NCBI RefSeq assembly: GCF_003697845.1 | Contig: NZ_RDQE01000002.1 | Location: 124,001 to 188,000 of the forward strand | Origin: Halobellus captivus | Lineage (GTDB): Archaea; Halobacteriota; Halobacteria; Halobacteriales; Haloferacaceae | Direction: 5' to 3' | DNA length: 64,000 nucleotides | Shown: one piece after another, positions 18,067-27,477 of the stretch | How the letters are laid out: each line of letters starts with the position of its first letter | Numbering within the stretch: position 1 is the stretch's first letter | The notes under the pieces: model-generated | What the model saw: only the letters and a program-made list of their open reading frames with translations | What the model was told of the DNA's origin: nothing | Database searches by the model: none | Position numbers and translations under genes: made by a program

Positions 18067-19260
18067 TCACCCGGCGATCCGGAGCCCCAACACGTCCCGG
18101 GCGGCCCCGCGGACCGCGTCGACGTGGTCGCCCGGACAGTAGACGCCGAGCCGCCAGCGGCTCCGCTCGGCCGCACGGATGCCGGCGACGAGCTCGGAGG
18201 CGTCCGACAGTCGCTGCGTGATCCCGTCGACGACGACGGCGGATCCGGACTCCTTGAGGCCCGGTCGAGACGGGACGTCGACGACGACGGCCCCGGGGTC
18301 GACGCCGGCCCGTTCCGCGATCTCGCGTTCGGCCGCGAGCTCCGCGTCGTGGTCGGCGTCGACGGTGCCCGCCGGTACCTCGCTCAGGCCGACCCAGACG
18401 GCGCGTTTGTACAGGTCGCGGTGCTCGATCCGCCGGCCGAGGTCCGGGGCGTGTTCGCGGAACGCGACGAGGAGGTCGTGGTCGGCCATCCGACGGAAGG
18501 CCTCGACGTCCGTCCCCGTCCGGTCGAGGTAGCGCTCGCAGGCGCGCTCGAGCATCGCGCCGGCGACCCGGGAGACGTGGTGGCGATAGACGACGGCGTT
18601 CATCAGCGACCGGGCGAGGAGCAGGCTCTCGGCGGTGGCGACGTTCCCCTCGGCGAGGACCAGCTCCGCGTCCGCGGGGTCGTCGCTCCCGTCGCCGAGG
18701 AGCCGGAGCTCGTTCACCAGCCGACCGGTGTCGACGGTGCCGTAGGGGACGCCCGTGTGGTGCGCGTCGCGCACGAGGTAGTCCATGCGGTCGACGTCGA
18801 GCTCGCCCGAGACGAGCGTGCCGACGCCGCCCTCCCCCGCGATCAGTTCGGTCACGCGTACCGGATCGAGGCCGTTGCGCTCGAGGACCTGACAGACCTC
18901 GCGGTCGGCGTCGGTCAGGAGCCACCCGACGTCGTCGTGGTCCCGACCCGTCCGTCGTCGGATGATCCCCTCGGTCTGATGGCCGTAGGGGCCGTGGCCG
19001 GCGTCGTGGAGCAGCGCGGCCGCCCGGACGTGCGCGGCTGTGTCTGGGTCCAGATCGAGCCCGTCGAGCGCTCCCCGGGCGAGGTGGTAGACGCCGAGGC
19101 TGTGTTCGAAGCGGGTGTGGTTCGCGGAGGGATACACGAGACGGACCGTGGACAGCTGTTTGACGTGGCGCAGTCGCTGGAACGCCGGCGTGTCGATCAG
19201 CTCGGTCGCCGCCGGATCCAGCCGGACGTGGCCGTGAACGCTGTCCTTGATCGCGTTCAT
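18067..19260 (-). CDS. HD-domain phosphohydrolase (dNTPase/SAMHD1-like), paralogue B
   Basis: A 397-residue HD hydrolase closely related to paralogue A: the first 66 residues align without gaps and the metal residues fall at the same numbers (H53 in NHTRFEHSLG; H85, D86 in LHDAGHGPYGHQ), with the same DRMDYLVRDAHHTGVPYG motif. The start at MNAIKDSVHGHV fits paralogue A. The stop of the MBF1-like gene lies 7 bp upstream, so the two are an operon. The C-terminal regions differ more than the catalytic core, as expected after an old duplication. Confidence 0.87.
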   Translation of the reverse strand: MNAIKDSVHGHVRLDPAATELIDTPAFQRLRHVKQLSTVRLVYPSANHTRFEHSLGVYHLARGALDGLDLDPDTAAHVRAAALLHDAGHGPYGHQTEGIIRRRTGRDHDDVGWLLTDADREVCQVLERNGLDPVRVTELIAGEGGVGTLVSGELDVDRMDYLVRDAHHTGVPYGTVDTGRLVNELRLLGDGSDDPADAELVLAEGNVATAESLLLARSLMNAVVYRHHVSRVAGAMLERACERYLDRTGTDVEAFRRMADHDLLVAFREHAPDLGRRIEHRDLYKRAVWVGLSEVPAGTVDADHDAELAAEREIAERAGVDPGAVVVDVPSRPGLKESGSAVVVDGITQRLSDASELVAGIRAAERSRWRLGVYCPGDHVDAVRGAARDVLGLRIAG

Positions 19261-19267
19261 CTCGCGC

Positions 19268-19855
19268 TCATTCCTCGACGAGTTCCACGTCGAGCCGCTC
19301 CGCGACCGCGCGGACGACCGAGCCGCCGACGCCCGCCGTCGCCGCCCGCCCGTCCTCGATCGCCAGCAGGTCGTCCTCGTCGACGTCGAGCTCCGCGGCC
19401 AGCTCCTCGACGGTGAGTCCCGCCTCCCGGCGCGCCTCGGTCGCCAAGTCGCCGTAGCCCGAGACGAGGTACGGGAGCCGGTCCGTCTCGTAGTTCGTCC
19501 CCTCCTCCTCCCAGTGGGAGGAGTCGCCGGTCGCCGCGTCGTACATCCTCGCCTGCTTGTTGGCGATCTCCTGTGTACGGCTGCGCGGGCCGTCGGTCCC
19601 GTCCGCGCCGCCGGCGCTTCCCGAGCCGCCGGTACCGCTTCCGCCGCCGGCGCCGCCGGCACTGCCCGAGCCGCCGCCGCCACCGCCGCCGCCCGATCCC
19701 CGCCGAGAATCATCGTGCGGGCGACAGTTCGAGCAGACGAGCAGGCGCGCGCCCGCGACGTTCGCGCGCTGGAGGTTCGTCGTCTCCCGCCCGCAGAGCT
19801 CGCAGGCGCCGCCGTCGTCGTCGCCGCCACCGCCGCCCGTCGAGTACTTCGGCAT
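19268..19855 (-). CDS. MBF1-like transcription regulator (zinc ribbon plus HTH)
   Basis: A 195-residue protein of archaeal multiprotein-bridging-factor type. Residues 18-44 form a zinc ribbon with two CxxC pairs (C18/C21 and C41/C44). Residues about 50-90 are a Gly/Ser/Ala linker of remarkable regularity. The C-terminal domain (about 125-190) is an XRE-type helix-turn-helix: DLATEARREAGLTVEELAAE, then LDVDEDDLLAIEDGRA. MBF1 proteins contact the basal transcription machinery in eukaryotes; archaeal versions associate with ribosomes or transcription. It is 7 bp upstream of the HD-domain paralogue B gene. Confidence 0.88.
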   Translation of the reverse strand: MPKYSTGGGGGDDDGGACELCGRETTNLQRANVAGARLLVCSNCRPHDDSRRGSGGGGGGGGSGSAGGAGGGSGTGGSGSAGGADGTDGPRSRTQEIANKQARMYDAATGDSSHWEEEGTNYETDRLPYLVSGYGDLATEARREAGLTVEELAAELDVDEDDLLAIEDGRAATAGVGGSVVRAVAERLDVELVEE

Positions 19856-19943
19856 ACCTCACGTAGCACCCCCGGCGCGGTAAAAGGTGACGGGCCGGGA
19901 ACCGTCGAACGGTGGAACGGCAGAGCGGCGTCCTCCGACCGCG

Positions 19944-20630
19944 TCACCGCCACCGCTCCAACGCGGCCAGGATCCGGTCACGCCGGAGGTATCCCACCAC
20001 CGAGAAGCCGAACAGTGCCGCCAGGAGTCCGACCGCCAGCGCGAGGTCGCCGTTCGCGAGGCTCGACCCGGAGACGGCGACGACGACGTACGCCGGCGTC
20101 CGTCCGACGACCATGACGGCGACGAGGTTCCGGAGCCTGACGTCGGTCAGCCCGCCCATGAGACAGAGGACGTCGTCCGGCAGGCCGGGGATCAGGAACA
20201 CGAGGAACATGCCCGGAAGTCCGGCCTCGGCGACGAACGCGTCGAACCGCTCCAACGCGTCCGGGCGGACCACCCGCTCGACGAAGGGGCGGCCGTATCG
20301 GCGGGAGAGTCCGAACGCGACGGTGCTCCCGATCACGACCCCGATCAGGCTGTAGACGGTCCCGAGGAACGCCCCGAACAGGTAGCCGCCCGCGAACGCG
20401 ATCACCTGTCCCGGGATCGGTGCCAGAACCACCTGTGCGGCCTGGATCCCGATGAACACGAGCGGTGCGAAGGGACCGTATCCGGCGACGAAAGCCCGGA
20501 ACTCGGGGCCGCTCGCCAGGAACGGGAAGTACTCGCGAACGAGCACGTAGGCGCCGCCGAGGACGACGACGAGGCCGACGGCGACGGCGACGGATCGTCG
20601 ACGGTCCGCGGCCGATCGGAAGATTCCCAT
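19944..20630 (-). CDS. TVP38/TMEM64 (VTT/DedA-like) membrane protein
   Basis: A 228-residue membrane protein with about five to six helices. The VTT-domain core is clear: a re-entrant segment near APIPGQVIAFAGGYLFG, followed by GTVYSLIGVVIGSTVAFGLSR, then FLVFLIPGLPDDVLCLMGG. The ATG at 20630 (MGIFRSAADRRR) is chosen since the open frame before it encodes disordered sequence overlapping the divergent gene's promoter. VTT proteins are implicated in lipid scrambling or transport; the role here is unknown. Divergent from the 2-hydroxyacid dehydrogenase gene, with 126 bp between starts. Confidence 0.87.
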   Translation of the reverse strand: MGIFRSAADRRRSVAVAVGLVVVLGGAYVLVREYFPFLASGPEFRAFVAGYGPFAPLVFIGIQAAQVVLAPIPGQVIAFAGGYLFGAFLGTVYSLIGVVIGSTVAFGLSRRYGRPFVERVVRPDALERFDAFVAEAGLPGMFLVFLIPGLPDDVLCLMGGLTDVRLRNLVAVMVVGRTPAYVVVAVSGSSLANGDLALAVGLLAALFGFSVVGYLRRDRILAALERWR

Positions 20631-20756
20631 GGGTCGTGGTTCGATGGCCGTCGATCCGTCCGGATCGACATCAAACCCCGTCACCGGAGCCGAAGTGATC
20701 CGCCCATCACCGGATCCGGAGCAACCTATTTGTGCCGCCTGCCGGTAGCCGCCGGT

Positions 20757-21749
20757 ATGGTGTCCACCCTCGGCATCCACGAGTCCGTCGAGTTACTGTT
20801 TCCCCCGACCGCCCTGCGTGACGCCCTCGACCCTGCTCACGGCGACTCCGCGGGCGACGGGGACTCGGCAGGCGACGGCGAGTCCACGGGCGACGAGGGC
20901 TCCTCCGAGGTCCGCGTCGTCGGGTCGTCGGCCGAACTCGAGGGCTGTGACGCGCTGGTGACGTTCGCCTACGAGGAGGCGTTCCTGTCGGCGGGGCTCT
21001 CCTGGATCCACTCGGTCCAGGCCGGCGTCGACCGATTCCCGTTCGACGAGCTCGAGGAGCGGGACGTCCGGCTCACCAACAGCACCGGGATCCACGGCGA
21101 CGCGGTGGGCGAGACCGTCCTCGGCTACATGACGTCGTTCGCCCGCCGGCTCCACCGCTACCGCGACCGCGGGCGGGACGGCGAGTGGAAACACCCGGAG
21201 TGGGACGAGCCGTTCACGCTCTCCGGCGAGTCGCTCTGTGTCGTCGGTCTCGGCACGCTCGGGCGAGGGATCGCCGCGCGCGCCGACGCCTGCGCGATGG
21301 ACGTCGTCGGCGTGAGACGGACGCCGACGCCCGTCGACCACGTCGGGGAGGTGTACACGCCCGAGGAGATCGAGAGGGCCGTCGCGGACGCGCGGTTCGT
21401 CGCGGTCGCGACGCCCCTGACCGAGGAGACGCGGGGACTGATCGGCGCCGACGAACTGGCGGCGATGCCCGACGACGCGTACCTGCTGAACGTCTCCCGC
21501 GGCGGCGTCGTCGACGAGGCGGCACTCCTCGCGGAGCTCGAACGCGACCGGCTCGCGGGCGCGGCCCTCGACGTCTTCGAGACGGAGCCGCTGCCGGAGG
21601 ACTCCCCGTTCTGGGAGCTCGACGACGTCATCGTCACGCCGCACGCGGCCGCGACGACGCGGGACTACTACCGGCGGATCGCCGACATCGTCCGCGAGAA
21701 CCGCCGCCGAGCCGTCGCCGGCGAACCGTTCGTGAACCGGGTGGTCTGA
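20757..21749 (+). CDS. D-2-hydroxyacid dehydrogenase
   Basis: A 330-residue NAD(P)-dependent dehydrogenase that interconverts 2-oxoacids and D-2-hydroxyacids. The Rossmann motif is VVGLGTLGRGIA (about residues 161-172). Catalytic residues are in LNVSRGGVVDEAALL (Arg), FETEPLPEDSPFWEL (Glu) and VIVTPHAAATT (His). Residues about 26-48 carry an acidic insert built of near-repeats (DSAGDGDSAGDGESTGDEG), which lies in the first catalytic lobe and probably forms a surface loop. The stop codon is immediately followed by a MITE-like inverted-repeat element. Confidence 0.93.
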   Translation: MVSTLGIHESVELLFPPTALRDALDPAHGDSAGDGDSAGDGESTGDEGSSEVRVVGSSAELEGCDALVTFAYEEAFLSAGLSWIHSVQAGVDRFPFDELEERDVRLTNSTGIHGDAVGETVLGYMTSFARRLHRYRDRGRDGEWKHPEWDEPFTLSGESLCVVGLGTLGRGIAARADACAMDVVGVRRTPTPVDHVGEVYTPEEIERAVADARFVAVATPLTEETRGLIGADELAAMPDDAYLLNVSRGGVVDEAALLAELERDRLAGAALDVFETEPLPEDSPFWELDDVIVTPHAAATTRDYYRRIADIVRENRRRAVAGEPFVNRVV

Positions 21750-21857
21750 TAGTGATTACTGCGAGTCTTTACCGCCGCGACGATCCGTGTCGGTGATGTG
21801 AGCCGCTGAACCGGCGTCTTTCGACACCATCCATGAAACTAGTCGCAGTAATCACTA
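21750..21857. mobile_element. MITE-like element with 15-bp perfect terminal inverted repeats
   Basis: TAGTGATTACTGCGA at 21750-21764 is the exact reverse complement of TCGCAGTAATCACTA at 21843-21857. The 78 bp between them encode nothing recognisable. TGA lies directly outside both ends (21747-21749 and 21858-21860), which can be read as a 3-bp target duplication. The left TGA is also the stop codon of the dehydrogenase gene. Size, termini and missing coding content fit a miniature inverted-repeat transposable element. A terminator or structured RNA is the alternative; neither hairpin arm is followed by a T run. The region from 21861 to 22057 beyond it shows no gene. Confidence 0.55.
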
Positions 21858-22057
21858 TGAGGGGCGGACGGCTCGATCGCGGATCGGGTCGTCCGTCGAA
21901 CTGTCTGCGTCGCCGCCCGCCCGTCGGGGTGGGAGCGCGCCGAGGAGGACCCGTCTCTATCCTCCGGCTACGACTCCCATGGAAGTGAGTACTTCTCGCC
22001 CGATCCCGCCGATGAGCGTGTCGGCGACGGCGTCCCTTCGGAACGCCGACCGCCCCG

Positions 22058-22327
22058 CTAGCCCTGCGGGGTCCAGATCACGGTCACGACCGTGTCGTCC
22101 TCCTCGAGGGTCTCGTGGCGGTATCCACGCTCGTCCAGTCGCGGATAGAGGTGTTGCGGTCGGCGGTCGTTGCGTTGGACCAACGCCACGTCGTCGTCCA
22201 GTTCCGCCAGCCGCTCGAGGGTGTCCTTGAGCGGTCGCGGCGGCGGGAGCTCCCGCGCGTCGAGCGTCTCGTGTTCCCGCCCCTCCGGGACCCCGGCTCG
22301 GTCGAGGAACGCCGTCGTCTCGGGCAT
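22058..22327 (-). CDS. DUF2249 domain protein A
   Basis: An 89-residue protein with the DUF2249 pattern: LDARELPPPRPLKDTLERLA, then DDDVALVQRNDRRPQHLYPR, and a C-terminal beta strand (TVVTVIWTPQG). These small proteins resemble the SirA/TusA-like fold and occur in haloarchaea with cupins and redox or denitrification genes, but no function is proven. It is divergent from a second DUF2249 gene (start 22415), with 87 bp between starts. Confidence 0.83.
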   Translation of the reverse strand: MPETTAFLDRAGVPEGREHETLDARELPPPRPLKDTLERLAELDDDVALVQRNDRRPQHLYPRLDERGYRHETLEEDDTVVTVIWTPQG

Positions 22328-22414
22328 GTCTCAAAGGGGGAGGTCCGTCCACGTACGCCTCCTCCCGAACGGGTTCGGGAGAACCCCTACGCCGACCCCG
22401 TTCCGGTATCCGGT

Positions 22415-22684
22415 ATGTCCGTAGACCAGTTCGACCGGGGCGATCAGTCCGACGCGGGACGACGGCTCGACGTCCGCGAGATCGACGGCGAACCGTTCGG
22501 CGAGATCATGGCCGCCCTCGAGGGCCTCCCCGACGACGGGTCGCTGCTCCTGGTGAACTCCTTCGAGCCGGAGCCGCTGTACGACGTTCTCGAACGCCGC
22601 GGGTTCCGATACGAGACCACGTCCGAGGAGTCGGCGGAGGGCGACGGCTCGACGGTCTGGTACGTCGAGATCGCTCACGCGTGA
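22415..22684 (+). CDS. DUF2249 domain protein B
   Basis: An 89-residue protein related to protein A but diverged: RRLDVREIDGEPFGEIMAAL, then DGSLLLVNSFEPEPLYDVLE, then GFRYETTSEES and a final WYVEIAHA. The ATG at 22415 gives the family length; the frame is open further upstream but lacks coding character there. It begins a rightward set that continues with two cupin genes after a short remnant on the other strand. Role unknown; a sulfur-carrier or redox accessory role is a guess from fold and neighbours. Confidence 0.8.
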   Translation: MSVDQFDRGDQSDAGRRLDVREIDGEPFGEIMAALEGLPDDGSLLLVNSFEPEPLYDVLERRGFRYETTSEESAEGDGSTVWYVEIAHA

Positions 22685-22703
22685 AACGCCGGTCGGCCGG
22701 AGG

Positions 22704-22871
22704 CTACTCCTCGTGCTTCGGGAACTCGGCGACGAACTCGCCGGGTGACTCCTGGCTCACCTCGTAGGCGCGCTCGTCTCGGACGTCGACGCCGACTCGC
22801 ACTTCCCGTACGCCACGGAGCACCGCGACTCGTCCGCCGAGAGGGGTGAGTGACGTGCCCGCGACCGACAT
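22704..22871 (-). pseudogene. Possible remnant of a third DUF2249-like gene
   Basis: On the minus strand a 55-codon frame ends in VGVDVRDERAYEVSQES followed by PGEFVAEFPKHEE. That ending resembles the C-terminus of haloarchaeal DUF2249 proteins (a YEV...P-x-EFVA-x-P-K pattern). The upstream half of the frame does not look like the family and overlaps the start of the plus-strand cupin by 26 bp. The likely reading is a gene whose front part has been lost. A short intact ORF cannot be excluded. Confidence 0.35.
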
Positions 22872-23241
22872 CCACGCCGAGCGACGCTACGACGACGAGC
22901 GGTTCACGACGAGCGGGGTGTTCCGAAGCGACCGGATGAAGGTCGTCTGCGGCTACTTCGAGCCGGGGCAGTTCATCCCGGTTCACGCCCCCGACAGCGA
23001 CGTGGCGGTCACGGTCCGAACCGGGTCGGGGACCGTCCGGGAGGGCGGGACCGATCACCGAGTGGAACCCGGAGACGTGGTCGTCGTGGAGGCGGGGACC
23101 GAACGCGGCGTCAGAGCGGACGACGGCGAGCGTTTCGAGGCGCTCCTCGTCACCGCGCCGCCGCCGACCGACGCGGAACACGGTCCGGTCCGCGAGGGGA
23201 TACGCCGCGGCGAGTTCGACCCGCGCGGAGGCGAAGCGTGA
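22846..23241 (+). CDS. Cupin domain protein
   Basis: A 131-residue single-domain cupin with a GTG start. A first strand set (RMKVVCGYFEPGQFIPVHA) is followed by the cupin core: VTVRTGSGTVREGGTDHRVEPGDVVVVEAGTERG in two pieces. The usual metal site is weak: only one His (HAPDSD) sits at the first motif, so a metal enzyme is doubtful. The C-terminus (HGPVREGIRRGEFDPR) is charged. Its TGA stop overlaps the GTG of the next cupin gene by four bases, so they are translationally coupled. Confidence 0.78.
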   Translation: MSDVPATDIHAERRYDDERFTTSGVFRSDRMKVVCGYFEPGQFIPVHAPDSDVAVTVRTGSGTVREGGTDHRVEPGDVVVVEAGTERGVRADDGERFEALLVTAPPPTDAEHGPVREGIRRGEFDPRGGEA

Positions 23242-23544
23242 CGACCGTCAGGTCGCTCTCGGATCTCGATGGAACGCCGCACGCCGTCGTCTTTCCGGAC
23301 GCCGAACCACGGACGATCCGTCTCACGCTCGACGCGGGCGAGTCGGTCGCGCCACATACCCATCCCGATCGGGAGATCGTGTTCCACGTGACCGACGGAA
23401 CCGTCGAGTTGGACGTCGGCGACGGGACGCACGAGCTGTCCGCCGGCGACGTCGCCCCGGTTCGACGGCGCACGCGAGATCTCGCCGCGTGCGACCGAGT
23501 CGGCGACCGTGCTCGTCGTCCTCGCGAAGCGCTCGGACGGGTGA
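23238..23544 (+). pseudogene. Cupin gene with a single-base frameshift
   Basis: The frame from GTG 23238 encodes a normal cupin for about 73 residues: LDAGESVAPHTHPDREIVFH with a good metal site (HTHPDRE), then TVELDVGDGTHELSAGDVA. It then changes to an Arg-rich nonsense tail. Skipping one C in the run CCCC at 23455-23458 restores a sensible ending, RFDGAREISPRATESATVL then VVLAKRSDG and a TGA at 23542-23544. The gene therefore carries a +1 insertion, either a real inactivating mutation or a sequencing error in a short homopolymer. It is coupled to the preceding cupin. Confidence 0.72.
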
Positions 23545-23589
23545 CTCGCCTCGTCGTCCGGGGTGACTCCCCTGCCGTCCGGGCCGAGT

Positions 23590-24909
23590 CTATCCGTCGC
23601 CCGGGCCGAGGTACCCCCACGCCTGGAGGCGGTCGCCGTCTCCGTTGATCCACCGTTCCCCGATGTCGTCACGGTAGTACATGTTCGGCATGACGATGTC
23701 GTCGATCCGGTCGTACGCCTGCTCCCGCGCGGCCTGCATCGTGTCACCCTTCCCGGTCACGACGATGGGCATTCCGTTACCGCCGGCGACGCGCCACTGC
23801 CCGTCGACCTTCTTCGCGTCTTCGAGATGGATCCCCTCACGACTCTCCGTCTCGAAGACCACCGCTGCGTTCCGGGAGTTCTCGTCGTACGTCTTGTCGT
23901 CGTCGAACGGGAACGGCGGAAGGACGATCCGAATGCCGATCTGGTACCCGTTGTGGACCTCGACGTCGGGCTCGTTGCCGTGTGCGAGGTCGGAGAAGAA
24001 CTCGCCGGTGGACGACTCGATCGACTCCTCCTGCAGCGCGATCGTCGGGTACCCGAACCGCGGCGTGAACTCCAACGGATAGATCCCGTTCTCGTTGACG
24101 ATGCAGTTGATGTCGATGCTTCCCACGTACCCCTCGTCGGCGAGCCAGCCCTCCAGCTTGCCGAACGTCTCCTGAAACAGTTTGTTCTGGGCTGCCCAGA
24201 ACATCGACGTTCCCATCTCACCGGTCTGTGGACCGATGTTTCCGGGGAACAACTTCTTGTGCTCGAAGTTGAAATTGACTTGATCAATGAACTCCTCGCC
24301 GTTGAAGAACCCGCAGATGGCGACCTCGACGCCTTGGACTTTCCGTTGGAGCTGGAACCCCTTCATGCGATGTCCCCACGCCTTCTTGTAGGCGCGGAGG
24401 ACGTCTACGACGTCGCTCCCGTCGTCCTCGTTCCCGACGTAGAGCAGTCGTTTGACGTTCTGAACCTCGCCGAGCGGCTTGATGACGTACGGGGCCGGGT
24501 TCTCCTGGACGTGCTGGATGCCCGCATCGAAGTCGTTGAAGACGTGATGTTCGACGGTGTTGACGCCGTGCTCCTCGAGGACCTCCATCGCGTAGCCGCG
24601 GTCCTCCTCGAGGTGATCGGTGTTCGGCGTACCGCCGACGACGGCCTTCCCCTGCTCGCGGAGTTCCTGTGCGAGTTCGCCCGTCCCAACATCCGATCCC
24701 ACCCAGACGTCGTCGAAAACGATGACGTCGGCCCACTCGACCTCCGCGCGCCAATCATCGGTTTTGGGCACGAAGCCGTCCCCGATCTCCTGGTCGCTTT
24801 CGGCCTCGATGTAGTACTTCACGTCGTGGCCCTCACGGTGGACCTGCCACGCGAGGTCGGTGATCAACGCGGCGTCCGCGGAGACGAACAGGAAACGCTC
24901 GGTGTCCAT
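23590..24909 (-). CDS. PurD-like ATP-grasp protein (phosphoribosylamine-glycine ligase family)
   Basis: A 439-residue protein. The ATG at 24909 begins at the first Rossmann-like strand (MDTERFLFVSADAALITD). The ATP-grasp part includes PYVIKPLGEVQNVKRLLYV (ATP-binding Lys), QRKVQGVEVAICGFFNGEEF, and EHKKLFPGNIGPQTGEMGT, which matches the PurD HK..G.G.TGGMG motif loosely. GSIDINCIVNENGIYPLEFT with a Glu-x-Asn-like metal site follows. It is clearly diverged from purine-pathway PurD, and no purine genes are near, so a different carboxylate-amine ligation is possible. GC content is somewhat lower than the neighbours. Divergent from katG. Confidence 0.78.
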   Translation of the reverse strand: MDTERFLFVSADAALITDLAWQVHREGHDVKYYIEAESDQEIGDGFVPKTDDWRAEVEWADVIVFDDVWVGSDVGTGELAQELREQGKAVVGGTPNTDHLEEDRGYAMEVLEEHGVNTVEHHVFNDFDAGIQHVQENPAPYVIKPLGEVQNVKRLLYVGNEDDGSDVVDVLRAYKKAWGHRMKGFQLQRKVQGVEVAICGFFNGEEFIDQVNFNFEHKKLFPGNIGPQTGEMGTSMFWAAQNKLFQETFGKLEGWLADEGYVGSIDINCIVNENGIYPLEFTPRFGYPTIALQEESIESSTGEFFSDLAHGNEPDVEVHNGYQIGIRIVLPPFPFDDDKTYDENSRNAAVVFETESREGIHLEDAKKVDGQWRVAGGNGMPIVVTGKGDTMQAAREQAYDRIDDIVMPNMYYRDDIGERWINGDGDRLQAWGYLGPGDG

Positions 24910-27377
<2,468 letters not shown>

Positions 27378-27477
27378 GGATCGACCCCCGGAGGAGTCCG
27401 TAGCCTCGAAACGCACTCCTCGGCAACGCCGGCCGATTGACACACCGTTTTCCCCGGATCTCACGATGGACCGGTAG

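Noticed and set aside
21957-22352. 131-codon leftward frame over the DUF2249 A gene
   Set aside because: Pro/Arg/Gly-rich shadow; the overlapping DUF2249 frame has a clear family pattern.
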